64,000 nt of DNA from Gemmatimonadaceae bacterium (GCA_020852815.1 JADZAN010000036.1:62001-126000); one strand, 5' to 3'. Counted from the first letter of the stretch, positions 24,860-33,377 are shown. Notes: generated by a model from the letters alone, not told the origin. A program made the numbers and translations.

Positions 24860-27103
24860 CTAGAACGCCTGCCCGATCGAGAAGTTGAACGTCAGGCGGC
24901 TGAGGAACGTCGTCCGGCGCGCAGGCTGGAACGTCGACGGACACGCCCCCGCCACCTGCACCGGAAGCGCCGTCCCCGGCGTGACCGCAAGCTCGTTGCC
25001 CGGGCTCGTGCAGTAGAGCGCGCGCTCCACCGAGCCCCCCTCCAGCCGCTGCTGCGCGCTGAAGAACGCCGGCCCCTGCGGCGCCTGGTACGGGTTGTAC
25101 CCGATATCCATGCGCACCGGCCCGATGGGCGTGAAGACGCGCACGCCCAAACCCGGCGTCACCTTGAACTGCACGGGCGGGCGAACGGAGGAGGCGGCGC
25201 TGCGGTTCCACACCTCACCGGCATCGACGAAGAGCGAGTACTGGATCAGCTCCGGGAGAAAGACCGAACGCAGGCGCAATTCGGCGTTGGCTATCACCAC
25301 GTTGTCACCGCCCGAGGGGACCACGCGGTACCCCACGCGCCCGCTCTCCGAACGGAAGAACGACGTATCGGCCGCGCCCGTCTCCACGGTGAAGGTGTCG
25401 ACGACGTAGATGGCCGGCCCCAGCTCGTTCTGTCGAAAACCGCGTACCGTGTTGGGGCCGCCCGCGTAGAGTCGCTCCTGCGGTGGGACAAACGTGCGGC
25501 TGCCGTCGAAGCCGAGGCGGCGCCCGAGCACGGTTCCGCCGCGCAACCGCAGCACGAAGACGCCGCCATCGAAGACCGGGCGATACACCGACGCGTCGAA
25601 GACGGCGCGATTGAACTGCTGGTCGGTGCTCGACCCGATCACGCGCGAGGCATGTCGCAGTTCGACGCGCATCACCGAGCCACGCGAGGGGTTCGCGAAG
25701 TCGTCGGCGCGGTTCCGCGTCAGGCTCCACCCCGCCACCGCAAGGCGGCTGCGCGCCAGCAGGCGGTCCTGCGCATCCTGCTCGCAGACGTTGAACACGG
25801 CGCAGAAGAACGCCGGCGACGAGAAGGTGCTCCCGTACTCCAGCTGGTAGGAGAAGCTCTGCGGTGCCGTGCCGTCGATCCCGCGCTGTACCGAGGCGAG
25901 CGCGCCGAAGCGCGTGTCGCGCAGGTACGCCTGGAATTCGGATCGCCGCTCGCTGTACAGCGTGAGCGTGGGAATGGTGCGCAGCCCGAACAGCGAGGCC
26001 TGCGACATGGTCACGCCGGCGTAGTAGTTGAGCGTGTCGCTGAAGATGTCCTTCTTGACTTCCTGGCGGCAGAAGCCGCTGGCGAAGTCGAACGGCGCCC
26101 CCACCCCCACCTTCGACAGACGCCCATTCAGGTCCAGGCGGCGCAGCCGCCCCAGGAAGTTGTAGTCGGTGTAGCTCCCCTGCGTGCGCAGGCAATCCAG
26201 GTTCCCCCACCCCATCGACAGGCGCGACGCCCGCAGGTCCCCTTCCGTCAGCTGCACGTCGATGGTGACCAGCGAGTCCACGTCATCGGCCAGCGACGCC
26301 GAGTCGACCTGCACGTCCACGTGACGGAACGCCTCGGAGAGGTAGAGCCCGCGCTTGACCCCTTCGAGCGAGCGCTCGCGATAGAGTTGCCCCTCGCGGA
26401 TTCCCAGCACCCCCTTCACGCGCTCCGGCGCCACGCGCCGCTCCTCCCCCGGCGGCACATCCACGGTCACGTGGATGGCGCCCAGCCACGCCCGCGGCCC
26501 GGTGGAAGCGCTGAACTCCACCACGGCGGTTCGTCGCGCGGTGTCGGTATCAAAGGAGCGCAGCACCTCGGCCATCGGGTAGCCGCGGTCGCGGAGCCGC
26601 CGCGCCAGCGAGTCGCGGCTCGCCAGCACCGCCGACTTGTCGAATCGCATCCCAGGCTTGACCTCGATCCCGCGCCGCAGGCGATCGAACTGCGGCACCG
26701 AATCGAAGCCCACGTACGACACGCTGTCGATGAGAACCGGTTGCCCCTCGTCGATGACGAAGCGCAGCTCCGCCGCACGACGCGAGCGCATCGACAGCTC
26801 CTTGGCAACCTTCACCTGCGAGAAGCCGGCGTTGCGGTAGAACAGGATGAGGCGCAGCGAATCCTGCGTGACGGTCGCCGCATCCAGGCAGTAGCGCTTG
26901 CCGAACAGGCGAAACCAGCGGCGGGCGAACGACGACTGCGTGGTGGCGACGCCATTGGCCAGCACCGAGCTGCGGAAGGCGTGGTTGCCGGCAAAGGAGA
27001 GTTTGTGCACCTCGATCGACGTCTCGTCGCACTCGAGCACCTGCGCGCCGAGCCCGCGCGCGATGCCAAGGCACGCGAACGCCAGCGCCGTGCGCCAGCG
27101 CAT
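24860..27103 (-). CDS. tamA: TamA/BamA (Omp85) outer-membrane assembly protein
   Basis: A 747-residue Omp85-family barrel. Residues 1-20 are a signal peptide (MRWRTALAFACLGIARG, cleaved near GAQ). POTRA-like modules fill about 25-330 (IEVHKLSFAGNHAFRSS, then RFVIDEGQPVLIDSV and VTIDVQLTEGDL). The surface-antigen barrel occupies the rest, with LYAGGPNTVRGF matching the lid-lock motif region, and it ends in an amphipathic strand (RLTFNFSIGQAF, terminal Phe). The pairing with tamB one base downstream supports TamA over BamA. ATG 27103 is one base after the upstream stop. Confidence 0.92.
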   Translation of the reverse strand: MRWRTALAFACLGIARGLGAQVLECDETSIEVHKLSFAGNHAFRSSVLANGVATTQSSFARRWFRLFGKRYCLDAATVTQDSLRLILFYRNAGFSQVKVAKELSMRSRRAAELRFVIDEGQPVLIDSVSYVGFDSVPQFDRLRRGIEVKPGMRFDKSAVLASRDSLARRLRDRGYPMAEVLRSFDTDTARRTAVVEFSASTGPRAWLGAIHVTVDVPPGEERRVAPERVKGVLGIREGQLYRERSLEGVKRGLYLSEAFRHVDVQVDSASLADDVDSLVTIDVQLTEGDLRASRLSMGWGNLDCLRTQGSYTDYNFLGRLRRLDLNGRLSKVGVGAPFDFASGFCRQEVKKDIFSDTLNYYAGVTMSQASLFGLRTIPTLTLYSERRSEFQAYLRDTRFGALASVQRGIDGTAPQSFSYQLEYGSTFSSPAFFCAVFNVCEQDAQDRLLARSRLAVAGWSLTRNRADDFANPSRGSVMRVELRHASRVIGSSTDQQFNRAVFDASVYRPVFDGGVFVLRLRGGTVLGRRLGFDGSRTFVPPQERLYAGGPNTVRGFRQNELGPAIYVVDTFTVETGAADTSFFRSESGRVGYRVVPSGGDNVVIANAELRLRSVFLPELIQYSLFVDAGEVWNRSAASSVRPPVQFKVTPGLGVRVFTPIGPVRMDIGYNPYQAPQGPAFFSAQQRLEGGSVERALYCTSPGNELAVTPGTALPVQVAGACPSTFQPARRTTFLSRLTFNFSIGQAF

Positions 27104-27104
27104 C

Positions 27105-28031
27105 TCAGACCGACTCGACGAGGACGGCGCCGGTCCCCTTCATCTTGGCGCGCCGCTTGACCTCGGCGGCGCGCATCCCGAGGTGCGCGAGATTGACCCA
27201 TGTCGATGGCGTCACGATCAGCACCGCCGCGGAAACCCCAGCCAGCGGGAACTCGCGCACGCGCCCCTCACGGTCGACGCCCGTGTAGCACCCCAGCGCC
27301 GCCGCCTGCGGCCCCACCGCGGTCTCGATCACCTGCCGGCATCGTGCTGCGCACTCGTCCATCAACTGCCCGGCCCGCTCCGGCGACGTGATGGCGATGA
27401 AGTCGTCGCCGCCGATGTGCCCCACGAAATCGATCGCGGGATCGCCCGGCACCGCCGTCGACGAATCGCGGATCGCCGCCCCCAGCCCACGAATCACCTC
27501 GTCGGCGATGGCGAAGCCGAAGGTGTCGGCGAACGGCTTGAAGTTGTCGAGGTCGAGATAGCAGACCGCGAAGACCTCCCCCGACTCCACGCGCCCCAGG
27601 ATCTCCGACTCGATGGCGCGCCCGCCCGGCAATCCGCTGGTAGGGTTGCGGTCCCCCTCGCGCTGCACCAGCCGGAGCATGGCCTGCACCCGCGCCCGCA
27701 GCTCGCGCGGATCGAATGGCTTGGCGATGTAATCGTCGGCGCCGGCGGCAAAACCCTCGACCTTGCTTTCCACGCCGCTCTGCGCCGTCAACATCATCAC
27801 CGGAACGCGCGCGGTGAACGGGTTCTGCTTGAGGCGTCGGCATACCTCGAGCCCGCTCATGTTCGGCATCGAATGATCGAGGATCACGAGGTCCGGCTCA
27901 CGCGCCGCGATCGACGCCAGCGCCTCCACGCCATCGGCCGCCATCGACACCTCATGCCCCGAGGCGCGAAACAGCTCGCGCAGCATCAGGCGCATATCTT
28001 CGTTGTCGTCGGCCAGCAGCAGGTAACTCAC
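27105..28031 (-). CDS. Response regulator with GGDDF-type output domain
   Basis: A 308-residue protein. The receiver (3-120) has Asp in DLVILDHSMPNM and the KPF motif. The output domain (about 135-305) is GGDEF-like: LDLDNFKPFADTFG, then GHIGGDDFIAI, where the signature is GGDDF in place of GGDEF and the usual GH-x3-GD block is altered. Catalysis of cyclic di-GMP synthesis is therefore doubtful; it may be a binding or signalling domain. GTG 28031 places the receiver directly at the N-terminus. It is the first gene of the minus-strand run into tamA, one base away. Confidence 0.85.
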   Translation of the reverse strand: MSYLLLADDNEDMRLMLRELFRASGHEVSMAADGVEALASIAAREPDLVILDHSMPNMSGLEVCRRLKQNPFTARVPVMMLTAQSGVESKVEGFAAGADDYIAKPFDPRELRARVQAMLRLVQREGDRNPTSGLPGGRAIESEILGRVESGEVFAVCYLDLDNFKPFADTFGFAIADEVIRGLGAAIRDSSTAVPGDPAIDFVGHIGGDDFIAITSPERAGQLMDECAARCRQVIETAVGPQAAALGCYTGVDREGRVREFPLAGVSAAVLIVTPSTWVNLAHLGMRAAEVKRRAKMKGTGAVLVESV

Positions 28032-28151
28032 AGAGAGATTTGCACTTGCCTCGTGTTTGACGGGTCGCGTTCGGCGGTCGTAAGTTCTCGTGCCTTCACC
28101 CGGCCTGTCAATCGCGGCACCGCCGCAATATCGCGCGCCGACGCCTCGCGT

Positions 28152-28553
28152 GTGACACGCGCGCCACCTCCTTCCCTCACCACCACGCTCCCGCTCGTGG
28201 ACCTCGACGCCTACCAGGCGCACGCCAGCCGCACGCTCAACCCCGCGCTCGACCGGGATGCGCGCCTCCTCGACGCCGTCGCCGGGCTGGCCGAAGAGGC
28301 CGGCGAACTCCTGGGCGCCGTGCGCAAGCACCAGTTCCAGCAGCGCCCCCTCGATCGCGACGCCCTCACCAGCGAGTTAGGCGATGCGCTGTGGTGCCTC
28401 GCGGCCGCCGCCGGCGCCCTCGGGCTTTCGTTAGGTGACGTGGCGCACAACAACCTCGCCAAGCTGCGACTCCGGTACCCCGACGGATTCTCCGCCGACG
28501 CGGCCATGCGCCGGGACGACGAAGGCCCGCATGCCTCTCACTCGGGCGACTGA
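28152..28553 (+). CDS. MazG-like nucleotide pyrophosphohydrolase
   Basis: Small all-alpha NTP pyrophosphohydrolase, about 133 residues, likely a house-cleaning enzyme that hydrolyses non-canonical or excess (d)NTPs to monophosphates. The metal-binding motifs are seen as AGLAEEAGELLGAV (EExxE) and SELGDALWCLAA (ExxD), followed by NLAKLRLRYPDGF, a common family C-terminus. GTG 28152 is used; GTG 28197 is an alternative that still keeps both motifs. Its end overlaps the convergent reductase gene by 16 bases. Confidence 0.85.
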   Translation: MTRAPPPSLTTTLPLVDLDAYQAHASRTLNPALDRDARLLDAVAGLAEEAGELLGAVRKHQFQQRPLDRDALTSELGDALWCLAAAAGALGLSLGDVAHNNLAKLRLRYPDGFSADAAMRRDDEGPHASHSGD

Positions 28554-29560
28554 CCGAAGATCGCCATGTTGGACGAGTGCCCCGGTGCGACCTTCTTCTC
28601 GGGGTAGATCCAGTGAACCGCCTGATTCACCGCCGTCGCCGCCTCGCCGAATCCAGCCGCAATCAGCTTCAGCTTTCCGGGATACGTCGTCACATCTCCC
28701 GCGGCATAGATCCCGGGGCGCCCCGTCTCCATCTGTGAGTTGACGACGATCTCATCCTTCTCGAAGGTGAGCCCCCACTTGGTCAGCTCGCCCAGGTCGC
28801 TGACGTAGCCAAGCATCGGCAGGACCACGTCGCAGGGGACTTCGCGCGTCACCTTGGTCTTGGTGTCACGCAGGACGATCGCCGTCAGCGCGTCGGCGCC
28901 ACCAACCACATCGTGCAACTCGTGGAAGGTGAGAATCTCGACCCGACCCTCCTCCGCCGCCTTGCGCACCTCGACGACCGTGGCGTCGTGGGCGCGGAAG
29001 CGGTCCGATCGGTGGGCGAGCGTCACGTGCGTCGCCCGGCCGGTGAGCTGATGAGCCCAATCGAAGGCCGAATCGCCACCGCCAATGATGACGACCCGCT
29101 TTCCCCGCATCGACTCCGGGTCGAGCACTACATCCTGGATCCCCTTGCCGTACCACGGCGCCGCCGACGGCTGCGGCAGCCGCCGCGGCGAGAACGCCCC
29201 GATCCCCGCCGCAATCACGATGGAACGCGTGGGGTAGTCGCCCGTCGACGTCTTCAGCACGAAGTGCCCGTCGCACTCCTCGAGCCCGATCACTTCCTGG
29301 TTGAGGTGCTCCCCCCCGCCGAATTGCCTCGACTGCTCCACGAGGGCGTGCACCAGGTCCTTGGCCAGGATCTTGGGATACCCCGCGACATCGAAGATGT
29401 ACTTCTCGGGATAGAGCGCCGTGAGCTGACCGCCCAGCTGCGGGAGCGCATCGATGATCTGCGCGCTGGCACCGCGCATGCCGGCGTAGAAGCGGGCGAA
29501 CAGCCCGGCCGGGCCGCCGCCGATGATCGTGATGTCGACGAGGTCGTGAGTGGTTGTCAT
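28538..29560 (-). CDS. Ferredoxin/flavodoxin-NADP+ reductase, thioredoxin-reductase-like type
   Basis: A 340-residue FAD- and NADPH-binding flavoprotein. It has the N-terminal dinucleotide site ITIIGGGPAGLFA, a second site VVIIGGGDSAFDWAH, and the C-terminal FAD-binding GIYAAGDVTTYPG. There is no CxxC between the domains, which separates it from true thioredoxin reductase and matches the bacterial type-2 FNR (YumC-like). It would pass electrons between NADPH and ferredoxin in the cytoplasm. The ATG lies seven bases after a minus-strand TACATT box (29573-29568), so a leaderless start is possible. Confidence 0.9.
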   Translation of the reverse strand: MTTTHDLVDITIIGGGPAGLFARFYAGMRGASAQIIDALPQLGGQLTALYPEKYIFDVAGYPKILAKDLVHALVEQSRQFGGGEHLNQEVIGLEECDGHFVLKTSTGDYPTRSIVIAAGIGAFSPRRLPQPSAAPWYGKGIQDVVLDPESMRGKRVVIIGGGDSAFDWAHQLTGRATHVTLAHRSDRFRAHDATVVEVRKAAEEGRVEILTFHELHDVVGGADALTAIVLRDTKTKVTREVPCDVVLPMLGYVSDLGELTKWGLTFEKDEIVVNSQMETGRPGIYAAGDVTTYPGKLKLIAAGFGEAATAVNQAVHWIYPEKKVAPGHSSNMAIFGQSPE

Positions 29561-29567
29561 GCCGCCG

Positions 29568-29573
29568 AATGTA
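29568..29573 (-). promoter_or_regulatory. Candidate -10 box of the ferredoxin-NADP+ reductase gene
   Basis: TACATT on the minus strand ends seven bases before the ATG at 29560, with no Shine-Dalgarno sequence between. It fits the leaderless pattern shared by other genes here. Confidence 0.4.
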
Positions 29574-29657
29574 ACCCCCGGCGAAAGCCCCGGCGCCTCC
29601 GCGTCCGGTGCCTGCGCGGGGCAGGCTTCTCCACCGCTCGTCCTCTAGATTGATGTC

Positions 29658-30209
29658 ATGACTCTCAAGATCTACACCAAGACCGGCGACGACGGACAAA
29701 CCGCCCTCTTTGGCGGCGGCCGCGTGGACAAGGACCACCCCCGGGTGGAAGCCTACGGCGACGTCGACGAGCTCAATGCCTGCCTGGGAATGGCGCGAGC
29801 CGCCGAGATGATGCCGCGCATCGACGAGGTGCTCGTCCCCATCCAGCGCGACCTCTTCTCGATCGGCGCGCTGCTGGCCACGCCGGACCGCGACAAGATG
29901 CGCGAGCAGCTGCAGAAGGCGCGCATCGACGACGAGCGCATCGGGGAACTGGAGCGCGCCATCGACGACTGCGAGCGGGAGCTGGAACCGCTCAAGGCCT
30001 TCATCCTCCCCGGGGGGACACCCAAGTCCGCGGCGTTGCACGTGGCGAGGACGGTGTGCCGTCGCGCCGAGCGCCGGGTGGTGGCGCTGCAGCGCGACAA
30101 CGACCTCCCAGATCTCGTGGTGATTTACCTCAATCGCCTCTCGGACCTTCTCTTCATGCTGGCGCGCGTGGCCAACAAGCGGGCCGGTGCCGGTGAGGTG
30201 ACGTGGTAA
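29658..30209 (+). CDS. PduO-type ATP:cob(I)alamin adenosyltransferase
   Basis: Makes adenosylcobalamin from cob(I)alamin and ATP. The 183-residue product has the N-terminal ATP motif IYTKTGDDGQTALFGGGRV, the DELNACLGMARA helix and the C-terminal VVIYLNRLSDLLFMLAR with the conserved Arg/Asn/Arg cluster (CRRAERRVV). The gene begins six bases after TAGATT (29646-29651), without a ribosome binding site. It is followed closely by aroB. No cobalamin riboswitch is seen. Confidence 0.93.
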   Translation: MTLKIYTKTGDDGQTALFGGGRVDKDHPRVEAYGDVDELNACLGMARAAEMMPRIDEVLVPIQRDLFSIGALLATPDRDKMREQLQKARIDDERIGELERAIDDCERELEPLKAFILPGGTPKSAALHVARTVCRRAERRVVALQRDNDLPDLVVIYLNRLSDLLFMLARVANKRAGAGEVTW

Positions 30210-30211
30210 GG

Positions 30212-31354
30212 ATGCGGGGCGCCGATGACGCCCGTCAGGGATCCCGCCCCCCGACGGAGCGCATCGTCGACATCGTCGGCTGCCAGGTCCGCGTCCGCGC
30301 CGGGATCCTGCACGAGGTGGGGCGCCACGTCGCCGCGGTCGCCGCGGCGCCCACGGTCGCCGTCATCACCGACACGCAGGTGGGGGCGTTGCACCTCGCA
30401 GCGGTCGTCGACTCGCTGCGCCAGGCCCTTCCCGGCAGCCGCACCATCTCCCGCGCCATCGCCCCCGGCGAGTCGCACAAGACGCGCGACTCGTGGAGCG
30501 CGCTCACCGACTGGATGCTCGGCGAGCGCTGCGGACGCGATACCACCCTTGTCGCGTTAGGCGGCGGGGTCGTCGGTGACCTGGCGGGCTTCGTCGCGGC
30601 GACGTTCATGCGCGGCATCCCGTTCGTGCAGCTGCCGACCTCGCTCCTGGCCATGGTCGACGCGTCGGTGGGCGGGAAGGTCGGGGTCGACACCCCCGCC
30701 GGCAAGAACCTCGTGGGGGCGTTTCACCACCCCCGCGCCGTCCTCGTCGACCCCACCGTGCTTAAGACGCTCGACCGCGCGCATCGCCGCGCCGGGCTGG
30801 CCGAGGTGCTCAAGCACGGGATCATCGCCGATCTCGCCTACCTCGACCTGGCGGTATCGTTAGGCGCGGCGCTCGTGGACGGGGACACCGTGGACTGGCA
30901 GGGCGACCATCTCGCCGCACTCATCGCCCGCAGCATCGAGATCAAGGCGGCCGTGGTGCGCGAGGACGAGCGCGAGGGCGCCCTGCGCCAGATCCTCAAC
31001 TTCGGGCATACGATTGGCCACGCCATCGAGGCCGCGAGCGACTTCTCTCTCCTGCACGGCGAAGCGATCGCCATCGGGATGGTGCTGGAGGGCGAGCTCG
31101 CCGAGAACCTCGGGATCGCCGGGCCGGGGACCGCGGCAAGGATACGCGCCGCGATGCAGGCGGTGGGGCTCCCCACCGTTCGCCCGGCGCAGCACAGTGC
31201 GATGACACTTCTCGACCTGATGCGCGTAGACAAGAAGGCGCGACAGGGACGCATCGTCTTCGCGCTCCCCTCGGCCATCGGGGAGATGTCGCGGGGCGAT
31301 GGGCGCTCCGGGACCGCCGTAGACGACGCGACCATCCTCGGCGTATTGCGCTGA
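30212..31354 (+). CDS. aroB: 3-dehydroquinate synthase
   Basis: Second step of the shikimate pathway, converting DAHP to 3-dehydroquinate with NAD and a divalent metal. About 380 residues. Visible motifs: ALGGGVVGDLAGFVAATFMRG, PTSLLAMVDASVGGKVGVD, GLAEVLKHGIIAD, and the metal His in LNFGHTIGHAIEA plus LLHGEAIAIGM. ATG 30212 starts two bases after the pduO stop; GTG 30203, overlapping that stop with GAGG upstream, is a real alternative. The two genes are almost certainly co-transcribed although functionally unrelated. Confidence 0.95.
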   Translation: MRGADDARQGSRPPTERIVDIVGCQVRVRAGILHEVGRHVAAVAAAPTVAVITDTQVGALHLAAVVDSLRQALPGSRTISRAIAPGESHKTRDSWSALTDWMLGERCGRDTTLVALGGGVVGDLAGFVAATFMRGIPFVQLPTSLLAMVDASVGGKVGVDTPAGKNLVGAFHHPRAVLVDPTVLKTLDRAHRRAGLAEVLKHGIIADLAYLDLAVSLGAALVDGDTVDWQGDHLAALIARSIEIKAAVVREDEREGALRQILNFGHTIGHAIEAASDFSLLHGEAIAIGMVLEGELAENLGIAGPGTAARIRAAMQAVGLPTVRPAQHSAMTLLDLMRVDKKARQGRIVFALPSAIGEMSRGDGRSGTAVDDATILGVLR

Positions 31355-31417
31355 ACCGAAGCGGCCGGCGCGAAGCGCGCCGATCGATCTCCTCGACATA
31401 CATCACGGACAGGGCGC

Positions 31418-31588
31418 ATGACGGCACGAGGCGCGGGACTCCTGGGAATGATCGCCTTCATCTTGCTGCTGGCCTTCGGGTCGTGGCTGCTGGACGTCCC
31501 GATGGCGGTGGTGCTCATCGCGACCGTTTTCGCCATCAGCGTGATACTCTGGTTGGCGTCGCGAACACGGCCGCCGGAGCAGCGCTAG
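31418..31588 (+). CDS. 56-residue membrane protein
   Basis: Small open frame (ATG to TAG, 56 residues). It starts MTARGAGLLGMIAFILLLAF and has two hydrophobic segments (about 8-21 and 29-46, the second containing MAVVLIATVFAISVILWLA) joined by a short loop with Asp, ending in a charged tail (RTRPPEQR). This layout fits a two-helix hairpin inner-membrane protein. No family is recognised. It lies 63 bases after aroB and before the AT-rich control region of the sigma factor gene. A weak AGGG element precedes the ATG. Confidence 0.6.
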   Translation: MTARGAGLLGMIAFILLLAFGSWLLDVPMAVVLIATVFAISVILWLASRTRPPEQR

Positions 31589-31762
31589 CGGTTGCACGCT
31601 GTCTGGCCCCCGGCGTCTTTTCGGTTTCGCGCGCAGCGACGTACCCGTTCGAAGACGAATGTTTCTCTCCGGATTTTTTGCATACAATCTTGCAAACCGT
31701 TGCCCTGCTGTCAGATACCGACTGACGCGTTCGTAGGGGCTTTCTGGCACCAAAATTGGCTG

Positions 31763-31791
31763 TTGACGGTTGCGAAACCCTTTCTTATCGT
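31763..31791 (+). promoter_or_regulatory. Promoter of the sigma factor gene
   Basis: TTGACG (31763-31768), a 17-base spacer and TATCGT (31786-31791) form a good sigma-70-type promoter about 70 bases before the sigma factor ATG. The spacer and flanks are unusually AT-rich for this genome. The region 31589-31762 upstream is also AT-rich (including a TACAAT at 31683) and holds no gene. Confidence 0.65.
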
Positions 31792-31862
31792 GGCCGCCCG
31801 TTCAGCTGGTCAGCCGACCAGTGGTGTCGCTCGATTCGCCACATAGACGGTTAGGGGCGTGT

Positions 31863-32765
31863 ATGCAGCAAGTGACGGAGAGCCGGCCCAAGGGAACCAA
31901 GTCTTTCGTCCGTTCCTCACCTTCCACCGCGTTTGATCAGTATCTCCAGGACATACAGAAGCTCCCGCTGATCACGGACCCGGCGGAGGAACGGCGCCTC
32001 GCCCGACTCGCGCAGAAGGGCGATGAACGCGCCGCCGAGCGGCTCGTCACGGCCAATCTCCGGTTCGTGATTTCCTACGTGAAGAAGTACCAGGGACACG
32101 GCCTCGACCTCAGCGAACTGGTCGCGATCGGCAACGAGGGGCTCCTGAAGGCGGTGCGGAAGTTCGACCCGGACCAGGGCGTCAAGTTCATCTCGTACGC
32201 CGTGTGGTGGGTTCGTCAGGCGGTCCTCAAGGCACTCGCCGAGCAGACGCGCTCCGTCCGCATCCCGCTCAACCAGAATTCGCAGCTCATTCGTCTGTCG
32301 CGCGCCGAGACGATCCTCGGTCAGGTGCTCCGGCGCGACCCCACCGACGACGAAGTCGCCCGCCTCATTGGCGAAACGCCCGAGAACGTCCGCTCCGCGC
32401 GCCAGATGTCGGCGACCGAGGTCTCGCTCGATGCTCCCATCGATCGTTCCGACCGCGAGGCGTCCACGTTGGGCGAGCGCTTCGCCGGCGTCGACGGCGC
32501 GGAGATCGAGGAGGTTACCGACTACAAGCTGATGCGCGAGTTCATCGAGCGCGTCTTCCGCAAGTACCTCACGCCACGCGAGCGCAAGATCCTCTACCTG
32601 TACTACGGGCTGGAGGAAGGGTCGGAGGCCATGACGCTCGAACGGATTGGCGCGCTGATGGGAGTGACCCGTGAGCGCATTCGGCAGATCCGTGAACGGG
32701 CGTTCGAGAAGTTGCGAGAGTCTCCAGACGGCCGCGCGCTCGCCGGATTCTGGTCCGCCGCGTAG
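31863..32765 (+). CDS. RpoD-type sigma factor without region 1.1
   Basis: A 300-residue sigma-70 family factor. It has region 1.2 (AFDQYLQDIQKLPLIT), regions 2.1-2.4 (ANLRFVISYVKKYQGHGL through FISYAVWWVRQAVLKALA), the SVRIPLNQN linker of region 3, and region 4.2 (TLERIGALMGVTRERIRQIRERA). Region 1.1 is absent, as in the short primary sigma factors of Bacteroidota and related phyla; a group 2 factor is the alternative. ATG 31863 has AGGGG five bases upstream, within a GTTAGGGG element. A strong palindrome follows the gene and may end the transcript. Confidence 0.93.
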   Translation: MQQVTESRPKGTKSFVRSSPSTAFDQYLQDIQKLPLITDPAEERRLARLAQKGDERAAERLVTANLRFVISYVKKYQGHGLDLSELVAIGNEGLLKAVRKFDPDQGVKFISYAVWWVRQAVLKALAEQTRSVRIPLNQNSQLIRLSRAETILGQVLRRDPTDDEVARLIGETPENVRSARQMSATEVSLDAPIDRSDREASTLGERFAGVDGAEIEEVTDYKLMREFIERVFRKYLTPRERKILYLYYGLEEGSEAMTLERIGALMGVTRERIRQIRERAFEKLRESPDGRALAGFWSAA

Positions 32766-32788
32766 GTCGAGCCCTCCCGCACGCTAAA

Positions 32789-32835
32789 TTGGGGTCAGAG
32801 TCATCGAACCAGATTCTCGATGACTCTGACCCCAA
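32789..32835. repeat. Perfect 19-bp inverted repeat, REP-like palindrome or terminator
   Basis: Arms TTGGGGTCAGAGTCATCGA (32789-32807) and its exact complement (32817-32835) flank a nine-base loop. It sits 23 bases after the sigma factor stop. The GGGGTCAGA core resembles, from memory, motifs found with REP-associated (RAYT/IS200-like) elements, but no transposase is present. As RNA it would be a very stable hairpin without a T-run, so it could also protect or terminate the sigma factor message. Confidence 0.8.
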
Positions 32836-32916
32836 AGTGAATGTGGATAGACTGTGCCCCCACGGAGCGCTGCGGCTGTACGCGGCGCTCCACTGGCAAG
32901 GATGCCCGGGAACTGC

Positions 32917-33339
32917 ATGGACACACAGGCAGCTGCATCAAACGGCGCGCGACGCGTCCTCATCGTCGATGACGAGGTCACCATTCGTATCGCGCTCCGC
33001 CGGTTCTTCACGCGCCTGGGCTGGGCGGTGGAAGAGGCCTGCGACGGCGAGACGGCCCTCGATCTCCTCGAGGGCGAGGGCCGTGGATCGCCCAGACGGT
33101 TCGACGTTGTCGTCTCCGACCTTCGCATGCCCGGGGTGAGCGGCATCGAGCTGTATGACCAACTCAAGGTGCGGAATCCCGACGTCGTGCGGCGCCTCAT
33201 CTTCTCGACCGGCGACCTTGTCAGCGAGGAGGCGGCCTCCTTCGTTCGCAGCACCGACTGCGTCGTCCTCCAAAAACCGTTCGAGCTGGCGGCACTTCGC
33301 GAAATCGTCGATCGGGTCGTGGCCGACACGGGACACTGA
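32917..33339 (+). CDS. Stand-alone receiver-domain protein
   Basis: A 140-residue CheY-like response regulator without an output domain. It contains VLIVDDEVTIRIALRRF (acidic pair), phosphoacceptor Asp in VVVSDLRMPGVSG, switch Thr in LIFSTGDLV, and QKPFEL. It probably relays phosphate or acts by protein contact. No kinase is adjacent; the hybrid kinases at 15645 and 51560 are possible partners only by inference. ATG 32917 is used; a GTG at 32854 in frame would add 21 unrelated residues. Confidence 0.88.
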   Translation: MDTQAAASNGARRVLIVDDEVTIRIALRRFFTRLGWAVEEACDGETALDLLEGEGRGSPRRFDVVVSDLRMPGVSGIELYDQLKVRNPDVVRRLIFSTGDLVSEEAASFVRSTDCVVLQKPFELAALREIVDRVVADTGH

Positions 33340-33363
33340 TTCCCGAGCGGGTGTCCGCCGTGG

Positions 33364-33369
33364 TAACAT
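33364..33369 (+). promoter_or_regulatory. Candidate -10 box for the LON-domain gene
   Basis: TAACAT lies eight bases before ATG 33378 with no Shine-Dalgarno sequence between, again fitting a leaderless start. Confidence 0.4.
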
Positions 33370-33377
33370 GATCGGAC

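Noticed and set aside
24431-27160. 909-codon plus-strand open frame opposite tamA and the start of tamB
   Set aside because: Composition dominated by Arg, His, Ala and Val with no domain. The opposite strand has complete TamA signatures. A GC-rich genome routinely yields such frames.
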